A stretch of 60,000 nucleotides of DNA from JAVKBW01 sp964352715 (GTDB lineage Bacteria; Pseudomonadota; Alphaproteobacteria; UBA8366; Aestuariispiraceae). Of this stretch, positions 24,066 through 32,759 are shown piece by piece (positions within the stretch are counted from its first letter, which is position 1; each line of letters starts with the position of its first letter). A model generated the notes under the pieces. That model had not been told where the DNA came from and did not search any database. It saw only the letters and a list, made by a program, of their open reading frames with translations. The translations under genes and the position numbers were made by a program. Location: positions 1 to 60,000 of the forward strand of contig CAYGSU010000015.1 of assembly GCA_964352715.1 (NCBI GenBank). Direction: 5' to 3'.

Positions 24066-25733
24066 TCAGGGCGCAGGCTCGCCGAACAGGCGGACCAGAC
24101 GGGGCAGGAACGCTTCCATCGGGATCGGCGGCGCCGTTGTGTCCGGCATCAGGCCGGGCTTGTACCCGGTCGCCAAAAAGGCTTCGATCAGCGCCGGGTT
24201 TCGGCTGAAAATGTGCATCGGTGTGGCGCGCCCGCCGAGATTGCCACTGACGACACGCCACGGCTGGTGATCGCCGAGGACGATGACCAGATCGTTGTCA
24301 TCTGTATCCCGCGCAACGAAGTCCAGCACGGATTCAAGTGAGTAGGCGATGGCGAGCCGGTATCCCTCGACCGGGTCCTGCCAGTCGTCGGCCTCCTTCT
24401 GTGCGGCGATTGCAGCATCCCAGGCTGTCGGGTCGTCCAGCCGTGCCGGGTCGCTGATGAAGGGTGGCAGGGGCCTGAACGGATAGTGGCTGGAAATCAG
24501 GGCAATCTGCGCCAATACCGGCTTCGGCCGTTCCGTTTCGAGAACGCGGGCCAGATGCGCCATAGAGACCTGATCCGGAATCGCGAAATATCCGAAATCC
24601 GGACCGGCATACGGCACGTCTGCGGCGGTATCCAACCGGTCGAACCGCAAGCGTGCGCCTTCAGGCCAGAACCGCTGGATGCCGGGTTTCATAAGGATCG
24701 TGCGATGCCCGGTGCGATGCAGAATGCTCTGCAATGTATCCAGATCGCTGTTCAGATAGGCGCGATAGGTCAGGTTGCGATCAAGCCGCGCACCGCTTGT
24801 CAGGGTCAGATGCGCCAGCCAGGACAGGCCTCCATAGGTCGGCGAATCCATCAGCGCCGAGGCTGACTGAATTGAAAGACCGGAGAATTTCGCACCATAC
24901 CGGTCGTACAGCTCTGTCATCGTTGCAAGGTGGGATGGCCGTTCGTAAAGGCTGACGGCATATGATTCGATGAAAATCAGGATCACGTCGGTATCGCGCA
25001 GGCCGGGCAGGGTGGTGATGCCGTCGCGGATACCACCCCGGTCGCCGGTAACGTCGGCAAGGGCGCTTTTACCGTCGTCGACCCACAGATAGATGGTTTC
25101 GGCATGATAGCGCGCGGCATCGGTTCCCTGGGCGGTGGTGAAGACGGGATCGTTCGCAAGCAGCCGGGTGGCGTCGGCCATACTGGCAAGGCTGACAGCT
25201 ATGAACAGCACTGCTGCAATCGTTGGCACCGTTGATTTCACCAGGACGGTTGCGAACCGCCGGTAAAGATATGCGGTGGCGGCGGCGGTGCCCGCCAACA
25301 CCCCGATCAGGATCAGCAGTATCAGCGCCACGCCAAACCAGACCAGCCAGACCGGAAGCGAGGCCGCGAGAAGATCGATGATATGGGGAAACTGCGCGGT
25401 ATCGAATACGAGATCTAGTCGTCTGCCATGGATGGCGCGACCGGCGGTATCGATCAGATGAAAGCCAACGGCCAGGGTCACAACACCGGTGGCGAGACAT
25501 CTCATGATCATGCCGAACCGACTGAAAAGAACGGACAGGGCGACAAGGCCGAACCCGACAGCCAATTCAACCGGAACACCCGGATTGAATTCCCACTTCT
25601 GGCTGTGAATGTTGAAGGAAACATTCAAGATGCAGAAGAAAACCGCCAGAATGATCGAAAACAGGATAGTGGTCCGTGCGGGAACGGAAGTATCAGTACT
25701 GCTGTTCAACCCCAATTCAAGTCTCCGTTCCAA
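24066..25733 (-). CDS. Membrane-bound sulfatase/phosphoethanolamine-transferase-like protein (alkaline phosphatase superfamily)
   Basis: 555 residues in the longest form. Four to five membrane segments fill about 20-200; the periplasmic catalytic domain starts at DVILIFIESYAVSLYERPSHL, where the metal-binding acidic residue and the nucleophile region lie, and includes DLVIVLGDHQPW and SSHYPF. This plan is shared by sulfatases, LTA synthase-like and Ept-like enzymes that move or remove phospho- or sulfo-groups on lipids and glycans. No ATG is available: the frame opens at a TTG (25733), and another TTG at 25718 has GGAG seven bases upstream. It diverges from ribA. Confidence 0.8.
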   Translation of the reverse strand: MERRLELGLNSSTDTSVPARTTILFSIILAVFFCILNVSFNIHSQKWEFNPGVPVELAVGFGLVALSVLFSRFGMIMRCLATGVVTLAVGFHLIDTAGRAIHGRRLDLVFDTAQFPHIIDLLAASLPVWLVWFGVALILLILIGVLAGTAAATAYLYRRFATVLVKSTVPTIAAVLFIAVSLASMADATRLLANDPVFTTAQGTDAARYHAETIYLWVDDGKSALADVTGDRGGIRDGITTLPGLRDTDVILIFIESYAVSLYERPSHLATMTELYDRYGAKFSGLSIQSASALMDSPTYGGLSWLAHLTLTSGARLDRNLTYRAYLNSDLDTLQSILHRTGHRTILMKPGIQRFWPEGARLRFDRLDTAADVPYAGPDFGYFAIPDQVSMAHLARVLETERPKPVLAQIALISSHYPFRPLPPFISDPARLDDPTAWDAAIAAQKEADDWQDPVEGYRLAIAYSLESVLDFVARDTDDNDLVIVLGDHQPWRVVSGNLGGRATPMHIFSRNPALIEAFLATGYKPGLMPDTTAPPIPMEAFLPRLVRLFGEPAP

Positions 25734-26038
25734 AACAGTAAAAGGGCCGCTTTCAGGCCACGATCAATGGCGATTCCGGACCCGTCGCGCAAGCGGCTAG
25801 TCGTCCCGGCCGTCAGACCGGTTGAATACCCGTTCGGCGGCGCACGATGTCGTGATATCATCCACGAAACAAACAGGGCCTTATGCCGCAGGGTAGGACG
25901 GAAGCGCGCCAGGACTGTCAGAAATCCTTGGTCTTTCGCTCTGACGCCCCATATTTCTGGTGTAACATCATACAAATACAGCAAAAAGGCGTCGAAGTTG
26001 GGTTTGCGCGGACGTGTTCAATCGGATATTCAGCTTCC
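25734..26038. other. Divergent intergenic region between the phosphatase-superfamily gene and ribA
   Basis: About 300 bases without a convincing gene. The ribA frame stays open back to 25883 but shows no family-like sequence there. An open frame on the minus strand (25706-25984) has no recognisable features. The region must hold both promoters. I looked for an FMN riboswitch because of ribA and did not see its conserved blocks. Confidence 0.6.
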
Positions 26039-27229
26039 ATGACAATCCTGCCGACAGCAATTAATGGCGATCACCGGGAGCTGATGCTTGACCGGGCGCG
26101 CCTCGAACTCAGCCAGGGGCGCGCAATTCTGGTGCGCTCCGACACCGGTGCTCGTCTTGTTGTCGCCCTTGAAAACGTTTTGCCGGCAACATACGAAGCC
26201 GTACGCGGTGTCGCCGATGCGAAGGGCCCTGTCGTGGTTCTGTCACGCCGTCGCGCTGCCGCGCTCCGGCTTATTGAGACGGCTGAAGTTGAAAGCGGGT
26301 CACTGGGGGTTGCCGCCGGCTTTGCCCGTGAAACCTCGCTGGATGTCTTGCGTCGGCATCTGATCATCGGTGAAACGACCGAGACGCCGCTGTTTTCCAT
26401 GATCGAATCGGAAGCTTCGGATATCAGCAGCGAAGACGTATTGCTGACCCTGGCCATGGAATCGCAGCTTTTGCCGGTTCTGGTCTCCGCCGGGGTTTCC
26501 GAATCCGCGCTGTCCAGTATCGACGCTGCCGTTTCGGCTGGAGATATCGTCACGATCGGGCTCGATCCCGGTCTCGGCGCATGGCTCAACAGCCGTACGG
26601 AAGACTGTGCTGTGGTGCCGGTCGCTCGCGCTGATGTGCCGTTGATCGAAGGTGTTTACAGTCGGTTTACCCTGTTCCGGGGCGGTAGGCCGCTGGACGA
26701 GCATATCGCTGTCGAAATCGGGCAGATCGACCACACGAAACCGGTACCGGTGCGGATGCATTCATCCTGCCTGACCGGCGACCTGTTCGGCAGTCTGCGG
26801 TGTGACTGCGGCCCGCAATTGATCGCGGCGATTGAGACGATTGCCGAACGCGGTTCAGGCATCATTCTGTACCTGTCGCAGGAAGGCCGCGGCATCGGTC
26901 TTGCCAACAAGCTACGCGCCTATGAACTGCAGGATCGCGGTCTCGATACATACGAGGCAAACGATCATCTCGGGTTCGGCGCTGACCAACGGCGGTTCGA
27001 TATTGCTGCGGCGATGCTGAAATCGATGGAGATCGACAATATCCTTCTGCTGACAAACAATCCCGGCAAGATCGATGCGCTGGAACGCGAAGGCGTCACC
27101 GTCAGCGGTCGGGTGCCGCTCACCGGTGGTCTGAACCGGTTCAACAGCCGGTATCTTCGCGCGAAGATCGAAAAGGGCGGGCATTTTTCCGAAGCCGGCG
27201 ACCGCGCAAAGATTGACCCCGGATTCTGA
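26039..27229 (+). CDS. ribA: GTP cyclohydrolase II with a degenerate N-terminal domain
   Basis: 396 residues from the ATG at 26039. The C-terminal half (about 205-390) is a complete GTP cyclohydrolase II: zinc cysteines 244, 255 and 257 in CLTGDLFGSLRCDCG, catalytic QEGRGIGL at 281-288 and LLTNNPGKIDAL. The first 200 residues resemble the size of a DHBP synthase domain but lack its acidic DREDEGDL-type metal site, so this is not a bifunctional RibBA. The enzyme opens GTP, releasing formate and pyrophosphate. Its placement with a methyltransferase and near the pterin-type operon suggests a pathway-specific copy, but a role in riboflavin synthesis cannot be excluded. Confidence 0.88.
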   Translation: MTILPTAINGDHRELMLDRARLELSQGRAILVRSDTGARLVVALENVLPATYEAVRGVADAKGPVVVLSRRRAAALRLIETAEVESGSLGVAAGFARETSLDVLRRHLIIGETTETPLFSMIESEASDISSEDVLLTLAMESQLLPVLVSAGVSESALSSIDAAVSAGDIVTIGLDPGLGAWLNSRTEDCAVVPVARADVPLIEGVYSRFTLFRGGRPLDEHIAVEIGQIDHTKPVPVRMHSSCLTGDLFGSLRCDCGPQLIAAIETIAERGSGIILYLSQEGRGIGLANKLRAYELQDRGLDTYEANDHLGFGADQRRFDIAAAMLKSMEIDNILLLTNNPGKIDALEREGVTVSGRVPLTGGLNRFNSRYLRAKIEKGGHFSEAGDRAKIDPGF

Positions 27230-27337
27230 TCCGGTCCACTTCCCCGTTTCCTTCACCCGACATTGACGAAACCGCACAGCACAGCATTCTGTTAGCGGTT
27301 GAGTCGGGCCATTTAGCGAAACAGGGTAAAAATCTCG

Positions 27338-28159
27338 ATGCATCGTCGATTAACGGAAACCGGCTGGCTGGAGGAGACCGAACAGGTTGATTCCCAGAGC
27401 TTCAACGAAATGGTGCTGGGCGAAGTACATCGCCGGCTTGGCGCGCTAGTGCGGCGCGCGGGCGACCCAATCCGGATAACCGACTTCGGGTGCGGTCTGG
27501 GGGCAAATCGACGGCGTCTGTCCGCCGTTCTCGCCGCTCCGCAGCATTGGCGGATGGTGGACTTCGATGCCGAGGTTGTGGCAGCGTTCCGTAAACGCTT
27601 CCGGACGGATACCGATCCGACTACCGACGTGCTGCTGCTTCAGGAAAGTGAGCATGCGACGGTGACGCATCTGCTGGATGAAGCGGATATGATTATTCTT
27701 TCCCGACGGACGCTGGCTTTGCCGCCGACGATCCTGCAGCGTCTTCTGGATAAAGCGAAGGCTGATCGCATACCGATCTGGGCTGTGCTGCTGCCGACCG
27801 GCTTTGTTAAATTCGAGCCCGAAACCTCGGACGATCCGAGGGTGCACCAGATGGCGTCGCCACCGGAACACGAGGGTGCAGCCGCATTGATACGAATGAT
27901 GGAGCAGACCGGCTTTCGGATTCTTCAGGGCGAAAGTGACTGGGTCGTGTATGGCGAAAACGATTCATTCTGGCACAGCAAAGGCAGGGCGCTGCAACGG
28001 GCATTCCTTCAGCGTTATCTGGGCGCTGCGCGGCGTAACCACCCGGATCAGGCTGCCAGCCTGCTGGGCTGGGCGAACAAGCGTTCGGTGCTGATTGAAC
28101 GCAAGAAGACTATTCTGACAGTCGGTCATACCGATGTTCTGGCAATCCCTGAAAGCTGA
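27338..28159 (+). CDS. Class I SAM-dependent methyltransferase (copy 2), paired with ribA
   Basis: 273 residues. The SAM-binding loop is ITDFGCGLGANRRRL near residue 45, followed by MVDFDAEV (acidic end of strand 2). The C-terminus, TILTVGHTDVLAIPES, matches the ending of the methyltransferase at 14115-14903, and both have about the same domain plan, so they likely act in the same pathway. It follows ribA by 108 bases on the same strand. Its stop abuts the converging hypothetical gene. Confidence 0.75.
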   Translation: MHRRLTETGWLEETEQVDSQSFNEMVLGEVHRRLGALVRRAGDPIRITDFGCGLGANRRRLSAVLAAPQHWRMVDFDAEVVAAFRKRFRTDTDPTTDVLLLQESEHATVTHLLDEADMIILSRRTLALPPTILQRLLDKAKADRIPIWAVLLPTGFVKFEPETSDDPRVHQMASPPEHEGAAALIRMMEQTGFRILQGESDWVVYGENDSFWHSKGRALQRAFLQRYLGAARRNHPDQAASLLGWANKRSVLIERKKTILTVGHTDVLAIPES

Positions 28160-28600
28160 TCAGGATCCGTAGGCGCGCATTCGTTGACCGCTCGTATCGT
28201 TGGCGACCGGGTTTCGCCGCAACAGCGACTGCACCCAGCGGTCTTCCGCGACATATTGAGGAAAGTCTTCCCAGTAGCCTTCGAAATCACCAACCTGACC
28301 GTGGGCGAAACGCCCATTCGTCACTTGCAGTAATACCTTGCGGACTTTGAATGTATCGCCATATCTGTTGGCGAAATACCAGACGCCGATACCTTCGAAC
28401 CGAAGCTCGACAACCGGCGCCGATGTATCGCCTTTCGCGCGGTCGATGCAGTAGAAGTCAATCGGGTCGCCATCAGGGTCATCCGGGTCGTATAGCGCAA
28501 AGACGTGAATGTCAGCGCTTCGACCAAGGCGGGTCAGTTCCGCCGCGATCATTTCTTCCATTTCGGCAACCATCTGTCTCGGATTTGTCTGCATCGCCAT
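28160..28600 (-). CDS. Hypothetical cytoplasmic protein
   Basis: 146 residues, or 144 if the ATG at 28594, eight bases after AAGGGG, is used. It is acidic and soluble, with DIHVFALYDPDDPDGDPIDFY and GFEGIGVWYFANRYGD-like beta-rich segments and a basic C-terminus. No signal peptide or known motif. It converges on the methyltransferase and diverges from a membrane-anchored methyltransferase. I do not recognise it. Confidence 0.6.
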   Translation of the reverse strand: MAMQTNPRQMVAEMEEMIAAELTRLGRSADIHVFALYDPDDPDGDPIDFYCIDRAKGDTSAPVVELRFEGIGVWYFANRYGDTFKVRKVLLQVTNGRFAHGQVGDFEGYWEDFPQYVAEDRWVQSLLRRNPVANDTSGQRMRAYGS

Positions 28601-28734
28601 CCCCTTGCAATGATTGAAAATAGACAGTGCTTCGCAAACATCGTCAAATAAAAATCAAATATAATTTCGTGCGTTTTACTTAAAAGCATTTCAGAATGTC
28701 TTGGGTTTATTATGGCAACCAAAGAATCACAGTG

Positions 28735-29277
28735 ATGATGGAAGACTTCACCCTTTGGGCAACCATGCTCATTACCGGTATGCTCATGCTGCTCGTCGTT
28801 GTGCCGACCGTGCGCACCGGCGTACCGCCAATGCCATCCAGCCCGGCCGTTCGCGCCGCCGTTGTCGATGCGCTGGCGCAGCACATGCAGACGCCGCTGC
28901 CGATCTTCGATTTCGGCAGCGGTTGGGGCGGCATGGGGCGGCTTCTGGCAAGGCGGTTTTCCGAATGCCGGGTAACGGGTATCGAAGCAGCGGTTTTCCC
29001 TTGGCTTGTATCGGCGCTTGCCCTGCGGGTTTCGGGGCCGGAGACTCTGCGTTTCGTTCGGGGGGATTTCAGAAAGTGGCAGTCCGGCACCCCGGCCGTG
29101 ATCGTCTGTTATCTGGGGCCGGACCTGTCGGCAAAGGTGGTCGAGACGGTGAAGGCGTCTGCCTGTCCGGGCAGCCTGATCGTTTCGTGCTTTTTCGCGT
29201 TGCCGGGTCTTACTCCGGTTGATCGGCGCGATGCACGGGATATTCACAAAACTCCCGTCTACATCTATCGGGTGTGA
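28735..29277 (+). CDS. Membrane-anchored class I SAM-dependent methyltransferase-like protein
   Basis: 180 residues from the first of two adjacent ATGs at 28735; an in-frame ATG at 28696 would add 13 residues that look unrelated. One N-terminal membrane helix (FTLWATMLITGMLMLLVVV) is followed by a methyltransferase fold with IFDFGSGWGGMGRLLA as the SAM loop and GIEAAVFPWLVSALAL after strand 2. The protein is short for the family. The GIEAAVFPW stretch is like GVETAPIPFF in the protein at 49618-50364, so the two form a small paralogous set. The substrate is unknown. Confidence 0.72.
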   Translation: MMEDFTLWATMLITGMLMLLVVVPTVRTGVPPMPSSPAVRAAVVDALAQHMQTPLPIFDFGSGWGGMGRLLARRFSECRVTGIEAAVFPWLVSALALRVSGPETLRFVRGDFRKWQSGTPAVIVCYLGPDLSAKVVETVKASACPGSLIVSCFFALPGLTPVDRRDARDIHKTPVYIYRV

Positions 29278-29354
29278 CGCCTGGCACTGACGCATATGCG
29301 AATTGTGTTATGTTTGAAGCCTACAGATTAAGTCGCACGGCATGAGGGGACGAC

Positions 29355-30647
29355 ATGGCGCGCTACAAGAGTTTCGAGGACCGCGGCGTCTATGTGGGCT
29401 TTCACACCCGCATGGTGGAGCTTTGCCGTGTCCGTGCGCCGCGCGATCTTGACCTGGACGACTACGAAGCCCTGATCCCGAACTGGACGGGTAACGAGCA
29501 TTTTTCCAGCAATGATCTGGTGATGCCGTTTGCAGATGTCGGCGCCTGGGCGACGCTCAGCGACCGCGACAGCTATCTTCACGACGAACTGGAAAAGCGC
29601 CGCACGGCGATGGGCGGACATCTCGACCCGATCATGATGCGTGAAATCCGCCTGAAAGCCGATGCGGAGGCCGGTAGGGAAATCGACAAGGTTTCGGCAG
29701 AACGGGAACTCGAGGTTTCAAAACTAGATGTCCAGAATTCCTACCTTGAAATTCTTGCGATGTTTGGCCGGACCTATGCCGATGATGTCGGCGCTTTTGA
29801 GCTGACCAATGTCAATCGCATGGTGCTGGTTGCGCTTGCAGCGGAAAGCCAGGACAGTTTGCGCCGTCTGGTACGGCTTGTTGCGAATGCGGTCGCCAAA
29901 CGCGCCAGCATGACCCGTGAACTGCTGCAGGAACGGCTGGATGTTCTCAGCACCTTTGCAGCGCCGATCTGTTCGCTGGTAACGGAAGACCCGACCCGTG
30001 AAGTCGGTTTCCTCAGCCGCCAGCAGGGTGTCATGGAACTGCTGAACAAGCAGGTACGCGTCCATGCCGAAACCCGCACGGTCGAGATTCAGGAAGCGGC
30101 GCGGGTCATCGACATGAACATTCAGGTATTTCTTGAATACGCGCGGTCCCGGTCGTTGATGATAAAGGACGCGTTGCTGACGGAGGGCTATTACACCTTC
30201 AACGACGACTACAACAAATTGCTGGACATGGTCGCGGAGGAGCGGATCAAGATTTCCTACGCGCTCGACGGTTGGGCTGCCCATGCCAGTCGATGGCTGG
30301 CGCTTGAGGAAGATGACGTTGAAGCCCGCGACGCGATGATTTTCTTTATCCTGAAGGAAATGCCCAACCCGACCAAGAACCTTGAAGATGAAGTGGCGAC
30401 CTCGCTCTACGCCAATACGGATCTCAGTGCGATGCGCGGCCGTGTCGTGCGGGTGATGCATTCCTGGGCTGACGATTCCCTCGATGAAGCCCTGCATGCA
30501 AGGGTCATGAAAGCCCGTGAAGCGGAAGAGGAGAAGGCCAGAAGCAAGGCGCAGAAGAAATCCGAACCGAAGCAGGACGAAGAAGACCCGGTGGTCAGCG
30601 ACCTTGTGAAAAGCGCTATTGCCTACAAGGGTGAGTCTCCCTTCTAA
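29355..30647 (+). CDS. Conserved-looking helical protein upstream of recO, function unknown
   Basis: 430 residues, mainly alpha-helical, without signal peptide or membrane segments. A coiled-coil-prone stretch (about 95-145) is rich in Glu, Lys and Arg, and the C-terminal tail (about 385-420) is very charged and Lys/Glu-rich. AGGGGA lies 6 bases before the ATG. It is followed 47 bases later by recO. I do not recognise the family; the coupling to recO hints at a DNA or cell-envelope housekeeping role but proves nothing. Confidence 0.7.
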   Translation: MARYKSFEDRGVYVGFHTRMVELCRVRAPRDLDLDDYEALIPNWTGNEHFSSNDLVMPFADVGAWATLSDRDSYLHDELEKRRTAMGGHLDPIMMREIRLKADAEAGREIDKVSAERELEVSKLDVQNSYLEILAMFGRTYADDVGAFELTNVNRMVLVALAAESQDSLRRLVRLVANAVAKRASMTRELLQERLDVLSTFAAPICSLVTEDPTREVGFLSRQQGVMELLNKQVRVHAETRTVEIQEAARVIDMNIQVFLEYARSRSLMIKDALLTEGYYTFNDDYNKLLDMVAEERIKISYALDGWAAHASRWLALEEDDVEARDAMIFFILKEMPNPTKNLEDEVATSLYANTDLSAMRGRVVRVMHSWADDSLDEALHARVMKAREAEEEKARSKAQKKSEPKQDEEDPVVSDLVKSAIAYKGESPF

Positions 30648-30694
30648 CTGTCGTTTCCTGTGTGGCGCAGGTTCGGACGAGGTCCTCTACAGGT

Positions 30695-31423
30695 ATGGAA
30701 TGGTCTGACGACGGAATAGTGATCAGTGTAAGGCGGCATGGCGAATCCTCCGCTATCGTGACCCTGATGACAAAACAGCACGGACGGGCGGCCGGTCTTG
30801 TCCGTGGCGCACGCGGCCCGAAGCTGCGCGGTGTGTTGCAGGCCGGCAATTCGGTGCATGCAACCTGGCGGGCGCGGCTTGCCGATCATCTGGGAAATTA
30901 CGCGCTGGAAGCGCAGACCGCCCATGCCGCTGAAATACTGACAGACGGCAACCGTCTCTGCGCCCTGACCTCGGCCTGTGCGCTTGTCGAATTCAGCCTG
31001 CCGGAGCGGCAACCAGACCCGAATGTCCACGCGCTTCTGGAAGGTCTGATGCAGGCGCTTGCCGGCGATCATTGGGCGTCTGACTATGTGCGGTGGGAGC
31101 TCGGCTTTCTGACGGCGCTGGGTTTCGGTCTGGACCTGAAGGCCTGCGCGGCGACAGGTGTGGTTGATGATCTTGTGTATGTATCGCCGAAGTCGGGCCG
31201 GGCGGTCTCGCGCGACGCCGGCCAGCCTTATCGCGACCGTTTGTTGAGGCTTCCCGATTTCCTGCATCGGCAAGACCTTGAACCGGCGCTTTCGGATATC
31301 GTCGAAGGACTGGACCTGACGGGTTTTTTCCTCAACCGCCATGTCCTTGGACCGCAGGAACGGACCCTGCCTGATGCAAGAGAGCGCTTGCGGACCGCTC
31401 TTGGCAGACAGAAAAAGGTTTGA
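30695..31423 (+). CDS. recO: DNA repair protein RecO
   Basis: 242 residues from the ATG at 30695 (MEWSDDGIVIS), the usual RecO opening. The N-terminal OB fold has VTLMTKQHGRAAGLVRGA and the middle has TSACALVEFSLPERQPDP and the ALGFGLDLKACAATG region, where other RecO proteins carry zinc cysteines; here only one of those is clear. RecO loads RecA on SSB-coated DNA with RecR in the RecFOR pathway. Confidence 0.9.
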   Translation: MEWSDDGIVISVRRHGESSAIVTLMTKQHGRAAGLVRGARGPKLRGVLQAGNSVHATWRARLADHLGNYALEAQTAHAAEILTDGNRLCALTSACALVEFSLPERQPDPNVHALLEGLMQALAGDHWASDYVRWELGFLTALGFGLDLKACAATGVVDDLVYVSPKSGRAVSRDAGQPYRDRLLRLPDFLHRQDLEPALSDIVEGLDLTGFFLNRHVLGPQERTLPDARERLRTALGRQKKV

Positions 31424-31438
31424 AGGTTAAATAGCTGC

Positions 31439-32644
31439 CTAGATGACGAGGCGCGACAGCATTGTAACCGTAACGCTGGTACCTTTGCCTTCAACGCTTT
31501 CCACGCTAAGCTCGCCGCCAAGCAGATTGGCCAGTCTTGAACAAATGTAGAGGCCAAGGCCCGTGCCACGTTCCGCCTTCGGTGCGAGCAGCGAACCGTT
31601 ACTGATGAAGGGCTGGCCGACTTTCTTGAGAACGTCCGGCGGCATGCCGGACCCCGTATCGGTGACTTTCAGGGCGGTCTGGTCGTTGTCGTGCTTGTGC
31701 CATGATATGGTGATGCTGCCGCCGGAATCGGTGTGCCGGCAGGCATTGGCGATCAGGTTGTTCAGAATCTGATTGATTGCCTTGCGATCGCTCTCGATTG
31801 ATCCGACAAAGTCACTCGAAGCCGAAACGTCGATCTGCACCCCGTCCTTCACGGCGATCGGACGCAACGAAGCCACGATCTTGTTGGTCCACTCCAGAGG
31901 GTCGAAGACTTCCGTATAAATCGTAAAGCGGTCATTCTCCAGCTTTGCGGTATCGAGAATGTCGTTGACGATAGACAGAAGCAGCTTGCCGCTTTCATGA
32001 ATGTGCCTTGAATAGGCTGCATAGCTTTCATTTTCGACGGGACCGTTCATCTCATTGATGATCATGTCGGAAAACCCGAGAATGGCGTTCAGCGGGGTGC
32101 GGAGGTCATGGCTGATATTGGCGAGAAATTCAGACTTTGCCTTGCTTGCCCGCTCGGCCTCGATCTTTGCCCTGAACAGGGCGGTTTCGTTGTTCTTTAT
32201 CTCCGTTATATCGGTTTGGAGACTAACAAAACCGCCATCGGCCATGCGCCTGTCGTTGGTCTTGATCCAGCGGCCGTCCTTGAGATGGACGATGAACGAT
32301 CCATCCAGGGTTTTGCGGTATTCGGCCTTGCGTTCCAGATACGCGCCGCCGTCGCCGTATTGATCGCCGACCACGACATTCCCGCGTTCGATATCGATAC
32401 GGCCAAGCTCGGCAAAGTGCACGCCGGGTGTGACTTCATCGTCGGAATAGTCATATAAATCGCGGAAGCTTTTGTTGCAGGCGACCAGCCGCCCATCTGC
32501 ATCGTATATGACGATGGCTTCCGAGCTGTTTTCCAGCGCTTCTTCGAAAATTGCGCCTTTTTTAGCCTGCGCCAACTGCCGCCGCAGGCTGTCGCATTCA
32601 GCCCGCAATTCGGCAATCTCGTCTTTCAGGCAGTTATCGGCCAT
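31439..32644 (-). CDS. Soluble PAS-domain sensor histidine kinase
   Basis: 401 residues with no membrane segment. A short coiled coil (1-35) precedes a PAS domain (about 38-150). The HisKA domain has the phospho-acceptor His179 in ANISHDLRTPLNAILG, and the ATPase domain has the N box NQILNNLIANACRHT, G1 DTGSGM and G2 GTGLGL. No response regulator gene is adjacent, so the partner is elsewhere. It diverges from the demethylase gene at 32760. The signal is unknown and probably cytoplasmic. Confidence 0.9.
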   Translation of the reverse strand: MADNCLKDEIAELRAECDSLRRQLAQAKKGAIFEEALENSSEAIVIYDADGRLVACNKSFRDLYDYSDDEVTPGVHFAELGRIDIERGNVVVGDQYGDGGAYLERKAEYRKTLDGSFIVHLKDGRWIKTNDRRMADGGFVSLQTDITEIKNNETALFRAKIEAERASKAKSEFLANISHDLRTPLNAILGFSDMIINEMNGPVENESYAAYSRHIHESGKLLLSIVNDILDTAKLENDRFTIYTEVFDPLEWTNKIVASLRPIAVKDGVQIDVSASSDFVGSIESDRKAINQILNNLIANACRHTDSGGSITISWHKHDNDQTALKVTDTGSGMPPDVLKKVGQPFISNGSLLAPKAERGTGLGLYICSRLANLLGGELSVESVEGKGTSVTVTMLSRLVI

Positions 32645-32759
32645 CAGCAGTCCATTCTATGGCGTTTTGTGTTTTCTGAAGGTGCGTAGTTACCATAATA
32701 GCGGAATGAAATAAGGAAAGAGCTTCCCATTGCCTAAACCTTTTACTATCGTTTTCTAA

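Noticed and set aside
25706..25984. Open frame of about 92 codons on the minus strand between the phosphatase-superfamily gene and ribA
   Set aside because: No ribosome binding site, no family resemblance and an overlap with the start of the phosphatase-superfamily gene in another frame.
25734..26038. FMN riboswitch ahead of ribA
   Set aside because: The conserved blocks of the RFN element are not present on either strand.
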